Positions 33,913 to 41,888 of a stretch of DNA of 49,117 nt are shown here, in pieces. The DNA is from Chitinophagales bacterium (GTDB lineage: Bacteria; Bacteroidota; Bacteroidia; Chitinophagales; Chitinophagaceae), in contig JAATGQ010000054.1 in assembly GCA_015654595.1 (NCBI GenBank), positions 1 to 49,117 of the forward strand, written 5' to 3'. A program made the translations under genes and the position numbers. The notes below the pieces were generated by a model. The model saw only the letters and a program-made list of their open reading frames with translations. It was not told the DNA's origin and ran no database searches. Within the stretch, counting starts at the first letter, position 1. The number at the start of each line of letters is the position of its first letter.

Positions 33913-36900
33913 TCAAAAGTTTACGTTTGCTCCGATCATTAAAATACGGGGGATCGGATAAGAACCATTGTCAAGCCCCGCCTGCGTTTGATTATCCTTT
34001 GTATCGTTCACCTCCGGGTTCTGGCCAGGATATTTGGTGAACATAAAGGCATTCTGTATGCTTCCATAGATCCGCACACTCTTGATATAATGAAGCAGCT
34101 TCTGATCGAACGTATATCCCAGCGTTATGTTCTTTACAGCCAGGTAATCGCCGCTAAAGACCCAGGTACTGTTGACCAGCCGGTATAGCTCCGTCGTACC
34201 CGTAAGTGTCCTTGGAACTTTGCCATTGCCAGGATCCTGCTCACTCCTCCAACGGTATTGCATATCTTTTGTCACATTAAAGACCCCATCGAGGTTATGA
34301 AGGTTCTGCAAATTGGTGTTCATGATCTTATTCCCCACCTGCCCGGCTATAAGAACACTCAGATCAAAGCCTTTCCAGGAAAAGTTATTGGTCATACCAT
34401 AGATAAACTTTGGAGTTGTTCTTCCCAGGAAAGTACGGTCATTGATATCGATCGTGTCATCATTGTTCACATCCTTCATCCGGGCAGAGCCGACTGAAGA
34501 AGTTGCAAATTTGGGGTAGCGCGCAAAATCGTTCTCGTTCATATACACCCCTTCAAAGACATAGCCATACAGTTCCCCTATCCGATGTCCAACCTGGGTC
34601 CGGTTGTAATCCGAATAAGTCTGTGTTCCACCGATGGGCGTATTGTTTGCCAGCGCCGTCACCTTGTTGTCCATAAAGGAGATGTTAAAGTCCGTCGTCC
34701 AGGTAAAAGGCCCCTTGATATTGTCCGAGCTGATCTGGATGTCATGGCCCCACATCTTGAATGCACCGGTGTTGAACTCGATCGACTCATAGCCGGAGGC
34801 ATAGGGCAAGGGCAACGGCACCAGCATATTCGATGTTTTCTTTTTATAATAATCGTAGCTGATGTTGACTCGTCCATGGATAAGGGTCAGATCCGCACCG
34901 ATGTCCAATTGATCTGATGTTTCCCAGCTCAGATTTGGATTACCCAATGTCGTCAGCGATTCACCCAGCACGGTGCTGCCGCTTGCCACATAGTTGGAAG
35001 TGCTCAACAACGTCGTTTGTGTATAGTTGCCAATATTGAAATTACCTGTTCTTCCGTAACTGCCCCTGATCTTCAGGAAATTCAGCACCGACCACTTGGG
35101 GAAGAACTTCTCATCGCTTGCTACCCAGGCTGCAGAGACGGAGGGAAAGCTGCCGTATTTCTTATTGTTACCAAAGCGCGAGCTGCCGTCATTGCGGAAC
35201 GTTCCGGAGATATAATACCTCTTCTTGAAGTCATAGTTGATACGCGCCAAGGCCGATACGATCGTCCAGCTCGTACTGTTAGACGTGCCCGTTGTCGTGC
35301 TTGCCGCATTCACCCAGGGGGTTTCGTCCGTTGCAAAACCCGTCCCGGTAATTGACCGGAGGCTCTCGTAGGACTTTTGGGTCGAATAGCCAGCCAGTAC
35401 ATCGAGAGAATGATTCCCCAGGTTCGTACTATAGGTCAGCAGGTTTTCATTCGTCCAGGTATATGTGTTGTTGGAATTATTGACCGCCTGGGACTGCGCA
35501 GGAGACCTGGGCGGCACCACACCAAAGTTGCCAAAATTGGTCCCGTAATAAGCATTGTAGTCCTGCGTCAGGATATCCCCGTTGATCGTCGATTTGGCAT
35601 GAAAGCCGTGGAAGAACTCAACATCGATATATGCATTCCCCAGGAAGGAAAAGTTAGTCTGATCATTGTCCATGATCTTCTCCTGCTGCAGGTAGTTAGG
35701 GAGCGCATACATCCCGTAGGAAGCCGTCGACAGATTCCAGACGCCATTGGTCTTGGGCGAAATCAGCGGCGAACTGAGGTCTGCCCCCGCAACCACCTGT
35801 CTGTTACCATTAAGCGCCAATGTCCCCCCTCTTGTATTGTGATCGATCTGATAGGCAGGGGCAAGGTTTAGACCAAGCTTTATCTTTTCGATCGGCCGGT
35901 ACTCCGTATTCGTACGGAAAGCGTATCGCCTGGTCCCTGTATTGTACAATACACCATCCTGGTTAAAATAGTTCATCGTGGTGCTGGAGGAAAGCTTTTC
36001 GGTTCCCGTCGAGAAATTTACTGTATAGTTTTGTACCGGAGCCGTATGGATCAGCGCGCCATACCAGTCCGTGCCTTTTCCATACTGGCTGGGATTGGCA
36101 TAGTCCGATGGGATGGTTGCTGTATTCGTGGTTGGATCAGTCCACCCTTCGTAGGTGATCTTATCCTGATAAAAGCCCTGCATATAGGTGGCAAACTCCC
36201 GGGCGTTCATCAGATCGGGTCTGCCGCGCTTGGGCACGCTTTGCAGACCATCATATACATTGAGCGAAATACTGCTCTTTCCGATCTTTGCGGTCTTTGT
36301 CGTGATAAGGATCACCCCGTTAGAGGCACGGCTGCCATATAAAGAAGTGGCCGCGGCATCTTTCAGTACACTATAGGATTCGATCTCATCGGGTGCAATA
36401 AGATTGATATCGCCCGTTCCGCCTGCGGCATCGCTGTTTAGCGGCTGTCCATCAACCACGATCAAAGGCTGATTGCCCGAATTCAGCGATGCAGAGCCCC
36501 GAACCCTGAACACGATATTATTGCCGGGTATGCCGCTGCTCTGCTGTATTTGCACACCAGCGACCTTTCCCTGAAGCTTCTGTCCAAACTCCGTAGCCTG
36601 TATATCCTGAACAGAGGCCTCATCTACTTTACTAACGGCGCCTGTAATGTCCCGTTTTAATTGCTTACCATAACTAACCGTCACCTGCTCGAGTGTGTTG
36701 GCCTCCCGGGTCAGAGTAATATTTATGACCGATTGTCCGCTGGCGGGCGCCTCCTGCGTGCTATACCCCACATGACTAAAGACCAGCACCGCATCCGGCG
36801 GTACGGCGATCTTATAATGACCCAAACTGTCCGTAGGGACAAAACGAGTCTCTCCCTTGACCTGGACAGTTGTCCCGGAAAGATCCGTCGAGGTTGCACT

Positions 36901-37284
36901 TAGTCGCACAGAACCCGTCACAAAAACCTTTCCGCCCGTCGTATCATTACCAGGGATGGAGTCGTTTGCTGCTGTCGCCTTTTGGGGCGTTGTGTCTTTT
37001 GGAATTGCCGGTAAATTGTCTTTGCTTGGTTCTGGCCCTAATCCGGGCGGTATAACGGGCTTCCTGGCCGTATCCGCCGCGGGCTTACCCGCCGTATCAG
37101 CCGGCTTTGCCGTACTGTCCTTCTTTACGCGTACCGTCGTGTCCTTACCCTTGGGAATAGTGTCAGTCGGTTTTCTTGAAGCAGTATCCTGCGCCAGCGA
37201 AGTCGAATGCAGGAAAAAAGAAATGCAAAAAAGTAAAAGTACAGTGCATAGCGGTCTGGTACGGGCTGATGTGTACATTGTCAT
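33913..37284 (-). CDS. SusC/RagA-family TonB-linked outer-membrane receptor with an unusual Pro/Lys/Asp/Thr-rich N-terminal segment
   Basis: This 1123-residue receptor has a signal peptide (to about residue 31). Residues 33-118 are a low-complexity segment rich in K, P, D and T with repeated DTxxKP-like units, which is not a usual SusC part. A carboxypeptidase-regulatory-like domain follows at 119-205 (VLVFSHVGYSTQEA). Next is a TonB-box region (LEQVTVSYGKQLKRDITGAV), then the plug (VRGSASLNSG, LIVVDGQPLNS, VLKDAAATSLYGSRASNGVI) and a 22-strand-type barrel to the terminal ILMIGANVNF. No STN domain is seen, although the low-complexity stretch could extend the periplasmic reach to TonB. It pairs with the SusD gene 22 bases downstream and diverges from the ECF sigma gene over a 316-base gap. 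Confidence 0.94.
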   Translation of the reverse strand: MTMYTSARTRPLCTVLLLFCISFFLHSTSLAQDTASRKPTDTIPKGKDTTVRVKKDSTAKPADTAGKPAADTARKPVIPPGLGPEPSKDNLPAIPKDTTPQKATAANDSIPGNDTTGGKVFVTGSVRLSATSTDLSGTTVQVKGETRFVPTDSLGHYKIAVPPDAVLVFSHVGYSTQEAPASGQSVINITLTREANTLEQVTVSYGKQLKRDITGAVSKVDEASVQDIQATEFGQKLQGKVAGVQIQQSSGIPGNNIVFRVRGSASLNSGNQPLIVVDGQPLNSDAAGGTGDINLIAPDEIESYSVLKDAAATSLYGSRASNGVILITTKTAKIGKSSISLNVYDGLQSVPKRGRPDLMNAREFATYMQGFYQDKITYEGWTDPTTNTATIPSDYANPSQYGKGTDWYGALIHTAPVQNYTVNFSTGTEKLSSSTTMNYFNQDGVLYNTGTRRYAFRTNTEYRPIEKIKLGLNLAPAYQIDHNTRGGTLALNGNRQVVAGADLSSPLISPKTNGVWNLSTASYGMYALPNYLQQEKIMDNDQTNFSFLGNAYIDVEFFHGFHAKSTINGDILTQDYNAYYGTNFGNFGVVPPRSPAQSQAVNNSNNTYTWTNENLLTYSTNLGNHSLDVLAGYSTQKSYESLRSITGTGFATDETPWVNAASTTTGTSNSTSWTIVSALARINYDFKKRYYISGTFRNDGSSRFGNNKKYGSFPSVSAAWVASDEKFFPKWSVLNFLKIRGSYGRTGNFNIGNYTQTTLLSTSNYVASGSTVLGESLTTLGNPNLSWETSDQLDIGADLTLIHGRVNISYDYYKKKTSNMLVPLPLPYASGYESIEFNTGAFKMWGHDIQISSDNIKGPFTWTTDFNISFMDNKVTALANNTPIGGTQTYSDYNRTQVGHRIGELYGYVFEGVYMNENDFARYPKFATSSVGSARMKDVNNDDTIDINDRTFLGRTTPKFIYGMTNNFSWKGFDLSVLIAGQVGNKIMNTNLQNLHNLDGVFNVTKDMQYRWRSEQDPGNGKVPRTLTGTTELYRLVNSTWVFSGDYLAVKNITLGYTFDQKLLHYIKSVRIYGSIQNAFMFTKYPGQNPEVNDTKDNQTQAGLDNGSYPIPRILMIGANVNF

Positions 37285-37600
37285 AAACAGCCGGTTAAAA
37301 ATGTGATTAATGGGAAATGTAATTGTACTTCTACGGGTTGCTTTCGGGCAGGAGCTGGTTTTATTGGAAGAAGGATGTGTACATTAAACAAATACCTTGC
37401 CACTACATTGCGGACCTGTTATTTATAATCATACTTTAATGCAGGGGATGTTTTTCCACAGATAACCGACATATAGACAAGGCGTTATATTTGCTTAACG
37501 GCCAGGCAATTCTCCATCGCGCCGGACAGTTTTTTATTTTTTTATAGTAAAACAAGGTGACCTTTTCATCTTTTACCCATAAACAATATAAACAACCCCT
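37285..37600. other. Intergenic region between divergent susC and ECF sigma genes
   Basis: These 316 bases hold no gene. A TATATTTG box (TAnnTTTG) on the plus strand at 37486-37493 could be the -7 element for the sigma gene about 108 bases downstream; no spaced -33 TTG is evident. AT runs lie at 37520-37555. On the minus strand no equally good box for susC was found. If the sigma factor controls the neighbouring SusC/SusD genes, its target promoter should be here. Confidence 0.5.
37486..37493 (+). promoter_or_regulatory. Candidate -7 promoter box (TATATTTG) of the ECF sigma gene
   Basis: TATATTTG at 37486-37493 matches the TAnnTTTG consensus. Transcription from about 37500 would give a leader of about 100 bases before the sigma factor ATG. 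It lacks a clear -33 partner. Confidence 0.4.
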
Positions 37601-38155
37601 ATGCAGGATCAAATAATAGTAGAGCTGATTCGGTCAGGTAAAAGCGATAAAGCCCTGAACAGCCTGTATAAATATTTTCCGCTGATCCGGAAACATATCC
37701 GAAACTTCGGCGGGACACGCCAGGATGCGGAAGACATCTTCCAGGAGGGTCTGATCATCCTCTGCAGAAAAGCAAAGGATCCGAGCTTCACGCTCATCGC
37801 TCAATTGAGTACCTATTTATATAGCGTATGCCGCTACCTGTGGAAAGACGAAACCGGGCGACGGTTACAGACAACCGATAGCCTCCCCGACATCGGCGTC
37901 GGTGACGAAGAATTATGGCAGGCCGCAATAGATGAGGAAACTCATGCCCGGCTAGCCGAAAAGGTCCTCAACGGGTTAGGCGATCGCTGTCGGGAACTGC
38001 TGCTCCTCTTTTATAAAAGCCAGCTCCGGCTAAAGGATATTGCCCAGAGAATGGGCTACAGTTCCGAGAACACCGCGAAAAACCAGAAGTACAAATGCCT
38101 GGAAACTGCCAGAACCCAGCTTCGCGAACAGAAACCAACCTTCGAAACCCTATAA
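37601..38155 (+). CDS. ECF-type RNA polymerase sigma factor
   Basis: This 184-residue sigma factor has region 2 with FPLIRKHIRNFGGTRQDAEDIFQEGLI (residues 26-52, written here as overlapping pieces LIRKHIRNFGG and QDAEDIFQEGL), the core-binding and -10-recognition part. Region 4 has GDRCRELLLLFYKSQLRLKDIAQRMGYS (RECELLLLFY-type and LKDIAQRMGYSSENTAKN helix-turn-helix). It lacks regions 1 and 3, as ECF sigmas do. It is followed 10 bases later by a membrane anti-sigma-like gene on the same strand and is divergent from susC/susD. The expected role is transcription of a small regulon in response to an envelope signal. Confidence 0.93.
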   Translation: MQDQIIVELIRSGKSDKALNSLYKYFPLIRKHIRNFGGTRQDAEDIFQEGLIILCRKAKDPSFTLIAQLSTYLYSVCRYLWKDETGRRLQTTDSLPDIGVGDEELWQAAIDEETHARLAEKVLNGLGDRCRELLLLFYKSQLRLKDIAQRMGYSSENTAKNQKYKCLETARTQLREQKPTFETL

Positions 38156-38165
38156 CCCTTTATTT

Positions 38166-40394
38166 ATGCGTAGCGAACTCCAACAAATACAGCAAATCGA
38201 GCAATATCTCTCGGGACAGCTTTCTGCGGAAGATCTGGCGGCATTCGAAAACCTCCTGGCCTCCGACCCGACCCTCCGCGAAAAGGTTGAGCTGCAACGA
38301 GGCATCCACAATGGGCTCGATCGTATTCACTGGAAGAGCCAGATCAGAGGAGCCCGCCGATCTTTTCATCAGAAGCGCATTGGCTGGCGCTGGGGCGGAG
38401 GACTTGGGCTGGCGCTTCTGACCACTGTCGGCTTTTTACTTTTTAACTCCCCTAAAGCAGCGCATAGCATCCGGCTTTTTCACAACGACAAAACCGCGAC
38501 GCCAACAGCTTCCGACACCCCCATCCTTTCCCCGATAAAAACGTCCACGGCTGTCGACTCATCCTCGGTCTTTGCCCCTACTATTCTTCCGCCCGTGACA
38601 AACCCATCCGATCCTATCCCGGCACAAATCTTCACGATCTACACTACCCGCGATACCATACTCTCTTCCGCCGAAGGACTTACACTGTCTATTCCAGCCA
38701 ACGCCTTCCTCGAAAGCAATGGTCGGCTAGCCAAAGGACCGGTTCAGCTCCTGCTCAGAGAAGCGCTGAATGCTGAGGACATTCTGAAGGCCGGGCTATC
38801 CACCCGATCCGGCGATCAGCCGCTCGAAACCGCAGGCATGTTCCTGATCGACGCCAAAGAAGACGGCAGGCTGCTAACCCTGAATCCGCAAACCACCCTG
38901 TACGCAGACGTTCCTGCCAACGCCATAAAGCCTGGCATGATGCTTTATACCGGCGTCAAAAAAGCCGATAGTACGATCGACTGGATCAATCCCAAGCCGC
39001 TTGAACACAACCTGGTCTGCGTCGATATCAATATGCTCAATTTTTATCCGCCGCACTATCTCGATTCTATTCGCCAGCGGGGATATAATGATCATGACAA
39101 GCGTTTTACCGATAGTCTTTATTACTCTTTCGCGCAATACTTCGGCTCTGGTACTATTTATAGATCAAAAGTCGCGCAGCAGGAATATTCACCCCGCATC
39201 GCCCTTAAATCAGATACGTTCATCGAGCCGCGGCGCGATTCTGTCACCTCACCGCGAAGAAATTCGGTTGGATGGTTCCCTCATTCCTGTGGTCTCAACC
39301 CCGCCAGTATAAAAACAATCTGGACCGAAAAATTTCAACATACCCTCCTGGCTACTCACGAGTTTGAGGAACGGCTCTACTGGCTGCACAAATGCGGGGA
39401 CCAATCCTTACTCGATCTCTATATCAACCACCTCGACTGCAATTTATATGAGCTGGACTCCATGGTCGTCGCCAAAACAACCAACGGGGATATGCATGCA
39501 CTGTTCCTCTCCTTTCAGGCCCGCCGCGACGGAAAAGTAAAAGCAGGCTCCCGCCAGTTCCAGGAGCTCAGCGACTATTACAATAAAAAGACAAAAGAAA
39601 TAACCAACGCTATTGCGCAGGAACAGCAGGCCTATCGGGATAAAATGCAAACGCTGGAAAGGCTGTCGGAAGAGAAACACGACATTCACTCCCAGGATTC
39701 CGTCAACAGAGCCCAACAACAGCTCTACGAAGAATACAATTACAATTTAAATCGCGTCGCCAAAAAGCTGGGCTATCACCCCAAGCAACCCATGCCCGGC
39801 CAGACCGTTTACCGTGCGCCGATTACTATTCTCGGCTGGTGCAATGTCGATCGCCAGGTCTACCTCGCCACGCAAAACCGACGTCCTACGAGGATCATCA
39901 ATCAAGAGAACGGCAAAACCTATACGCTCCGCTACAGCCCCGCCAACTTCCATATCCTCGATCCCCAGAATTACGACCATATTGCCGTCTATCTGCTGCC
40001 CAACAAGCTCAGCACCTTTATGCGCATCACCGGTTCCCACGGCAATTTTTCGGAATGGCTCAATGACTTCTTTCACTACGACCTCGTCTGCATCGCCTAT
40101 AAAAATGAGCAGGCCTACTATTATATTCAATCTGACATAGAAGCTGGCGATTATTCGCTTGGACTGATCCCCATCAGTGCCGCACAACTCGACGAACGGC
40201 TCAACGATCTGCACCGCACCGACCTTATCGAAGACAACCATTTTACCCGCTGGGAAGTTGCCGACCAGAAAAGACACGAACAGTACATGTCAGTCGTCCG
40301 ATTGCACCAGCAATTACGCAAGTGGTTGTTTCCCTGCCTAATCGACGATTTGCCAGAGCCTGTAATAATAAGGGAAACCCCGACGTATAAATGA
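38166..40394 (+). CDS. Giant membrane anti-sigma-like protein with ZU5-like periplasmic domain
   Basis: This protein has 742 residues from the ATG at 38166. An open upstream extension overlaps the sigma gene and is rejected. Residues 1-60 resemble the N-terminus of Bacteroidota anti-sigma factors (IEQYLSGQLSAEDLAAFENL). One transmembrane helix spans 76-93 (GGGLGLALLTTVGFLLF). After a Pro/Thr/Ser-rich spacer, residues about 155-280 form a ZU5-like module: LTLSIPANAFL, GPVQLLLREALNAEDILKAG, LETAGMFLIDA. A region at 500-560 is charged and coiled-coil-like, and the C-terminus (about 590-742) is uncharacterised. It is not a FecR-type regulator. Its position straight after the sigma gene and its topology indicate that it holds the sigma factor at the membrane until a periplasmic event, such as ligand binding or cleavage, releases it. 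Confidence 0.8.
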   Translation: MRSELQQIQQIEQYLSGQLSAEDLAAFENLLASDPTLREKVELQRGIHNGLDRIHWKSQIRGARRSFHQKRIGWRWGGGLGLALLTTVGFLLFNSPKAAHSIRLFHNDKTATPTASDTPILSPIKTSTAVDSSSVFAPTILPPVTNPSDPIPAQIFTIYTTRDTILSSAEGLTLSIPANAFLESNGRLAKGPVQLLLREALNAEDILKAGLSTRSGDQPLETAGMFLIDAKEDGRLLTLNPQTTLYADVPANAIKPGMMLYTGVKKADSTIDWINPKPLEHNLVCVDINMLNFYPPHYLDSIRQRGYNDHDKRFTDSLYYSFAQYFGSGTIYRSKVAQQEYSPRIALKSDTFIEPRRDSVTSPRRNSVGWFPHSCGLNPASIKTIWTEKFQHTLLATHEFEERLYWLHKCGDQSLLDLYINHLDCNLYELDSMVVAKTTNGDMHALFLSFQARRDGKVKAGSRQFQELSDYYNKKTKEITNAIAQEQQAYRDKMQTLERLSEEKHDIHSQDSVNRAQQQLYEEYNYNLNRVAKKLGYHPKQPMPGQTVYRAPITILGWCNVDRQVYLATQNRRPTRIINQENGKTYTLRYSPANFHILDPQNYDHIAVYLLPNKLSTFMRITGSHGNFSEWLNDFFHYDLVCIAYKNEQAYYYIQSDIEAGDYSLGLIPISAAQLDERLNDLHRTDLIEDNHFTRWEVADQKRHEQYMSVVRLHQQLRKWLFPCLIDDLPEPVIIRETPTYK

Positions 40395-40503
40395 TCATTC
40401 GTTAATCGGCATCGCCCTCCGGCCATCAAATCTGATAATTTCCGCCTATCCCCGGCTAAATCACGGGTATAGCCGCAATGTTAAACCCTGTATCTTCAAT
40501 GCC

Positions 40504-41388
40504 ATGAAGCAAGCCTTTCTTTCCCTGTTGGCCTTCCTCTGTCTCTTTTGTCGTGCCCAAAGCCAGGCGCCAGCAGGCGTGACCATAGCCTCTTTCGCCC
40601 AGCGAATGATTACGACGCCGCCCGATTCAATGCGTCTCGACACGTTCTATAAGAAATATACAGATGCCTTCGGCATCCCCATCACCTCCTCAGAAAAAGT
40701 TCCCGACGACGCGCTGCTCGTTGCCCGCGACATCATCAATTTTATGCTGCTGAAAAGACTCGACGTCCGGGAAGAACTCGTCCAACATCATGCCCGTATC
40801 TCGATCATGTCCATTAACGAAATGGAAACCGATCTACCCGAACACAGAGACTGGAAGAAACCAACAAAGGAGGATCCCCGGCTCACTCCCGGAGAAAGAG
40901 AGAATTATGACAAACCAGGTGGCATCGCCTCTATGACCGATAAAGAATACTGGAACAAAAGAGCCCGCGGTATGGGCGGACTGCTTACGGACTGTGCCGA
41001 AGAAAATCTGCTGGGCTATCCCAGGACCCGCTATTACGGGGAAAATATCCTCGTCCATGAATTCAGCCATAATATCATGCGTGCCCTGGAACAAACGGAT
41101 CCCGCGCTGGTTGCAGAAGTCAACTCAGCCTATGAATCAGCCAAAGCAAAAGGCCTCTATAAAGGCCAATACGCCATCAATACCGTTGCCGAATACTGGG
41201 CCGAAGGTACCCAATGGTGGTTCTGGTCCAATATCGAATTCTATGACGGACCCACCCGCATCCAGACGCCCGACGAGTTCAAAGCCTATGATCCTGCTCT
41301 TTACAACATCTTGTCCCGCGTATATTACGGGCATCATATTCCTGCGGATGTATATTATGGAAAAAACTTACGGCCGGTCAAACGTTAA
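40504..41388 (+). CDS. Secreted putative zinc metallopeptidase (HExxH)
   Basis: This 294-residue protein has a signal peptide (ending near RAQSQ). A zinc-binding HEFSH motif lies at residues 185-189 in YYGENILVHEFSHNIM. About 42 residues later VAEYWAEGTQWWF offers Glu230 or Glu234 as the third ligand, which fits a gluzincin arrangement. I do not recognise a named peptidase family for the rest. Characteristic are the N-terminal SFAQRMITTPPDSMRLDTFY and a middle region rich in charged residues. It lies 109 bases after the anti-sigma-like gene on the same strand. TATCTTCA at 40491-40498 lies 5 bases before the ATG and may be its own promoter box, so it may not belong to the sigma operon. A role in processing envelope proteins is speculative. 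Confidence 0.72.
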   Translation: MKQAFLSLLAFLCLFCRAQSQAPAGVTIASFAQRMITTPPDSMRLDTFYKKYTDAFGIPITSSEKVPDDALLVARDIINFMLLKRLDVREELVQHHARISIMSINEMETDLPEHRDWKKPTKEDPRLTPGERENYDKPGGIASMTDKEYWNKRARGMGGLLTDCAEENLLGYPRTRYYGENILVHEFSHNIMRALEQTDPALVAEVNSAYESAKAKGLYKGQYAINTVAEYWAEGTQWWFWSNIEFYDGPTRIQTPDEFKAYDPALYNILSRVYYGHHIPADVYYGKNLRPVKR

Positions 41389-41465
41389 TCTTTCATCCCA
41401 ACCAACAAATTAGACAATTTTTAAATTCTTATTATTCCTCCTAACTTGTTCAAAGAACTTGATTT

Positions 41466-41707
41466 ATGAGTGCAGCAAAACCACTTGACCAAGAGATTAT
41501 CAATCATTTGAACAATCTGAATGTTCAGCAAAAAGGAGTTGTCCTGATGTCGTAAAGACATTTGCTCAGGAAGAAGCTGATTGGTAGGACGGCGTAGAAG
41601 AAGCAGCCCAGGCGTCAATCAATATGGGTATAAAAGAAGCAGCACAAGGGAAGACCACTCCACATAAAGAGGTGATGAAAAATTACAAGAAATGGACCTC
41701 TAAGTAA
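41466..41707 (+). pseudogene. Degraded type II antitoxin gene
   Basis: From an ATG at 41466 the frame reads MSAAKPLDQEIINHLNNLNV and onward. It breaks at TAA 41553 because one base is missing near 41545. The next frame continues DVVKTFAQEEADW, then has a TAG at 41585, then DGVEEAAQASINMG and KTTPHKEVMKNYKKW to a TAA at 41705. The composite of about 80 residues looks like the addiction-module antitoxins of Bacteroidota, with the KTFAxEE-type and late H-E-V-M-KYKKW motifs. One frameshift and one nonsense codon make it non-functional. It is followed directly by the remains of a RelE/ParE-like toxin. Confidence 0.72.
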
Positions 41708-41709
41708 GC

Positions 41710-41883
41710 TGGTCAGACGAAGCCATCAAAACGTTCGAAAAAATATCGAGTTCTTTTAAAAGAGTGGACCGAGAAAGAAGTAAACAAATTTGTCCAGGAA
41801 ACCGAACGAGACATCAACCGAATTTCCCATCAACCTGAATCATATCCTACAGGTAACAAAAATCCCCAATACCTTCGATCCCA
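41710..41883 (+). pseudogene. Degraded RelE/ParE-like toxin gene, truncated at both ends
   Basis: The reading begins WSDEAIKTFEKI at 41710 without a start codon. After a one-base shift near 41746 it continues LLKEWTEKEVNKFVQE and TERDINRISHQPESYP, then GNKNPQYLRS, ending where the kinase gene begins. The pattern (W-S-x-x-A near the start and a mid KEWTEKEV-like helix) is that of RelE/ParE toxins. The C-terminal third, including the usual catalytic Arg, is missing. With the broken antitoxin upstream this is a remnant of a type II toxin-antitoxin operon. Confidence 0.65.
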
Positions 41884-41888
41884 ACCCA

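Larger units (their letters stand above)
41389..41888. other. AT-richer intergenic region holding a decayed toxin-antitoxin locus
   Basis: The 500 bases between the metallopeptidase gene and the hybrid kinase gene contain no intact gene. By eye the stretch is richer in A and T than its neighbours. It contains the two degraded toxin-antitoxin fragments listed separately; the first 77 bases contain nothing I can name. Confidence 0.7.
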
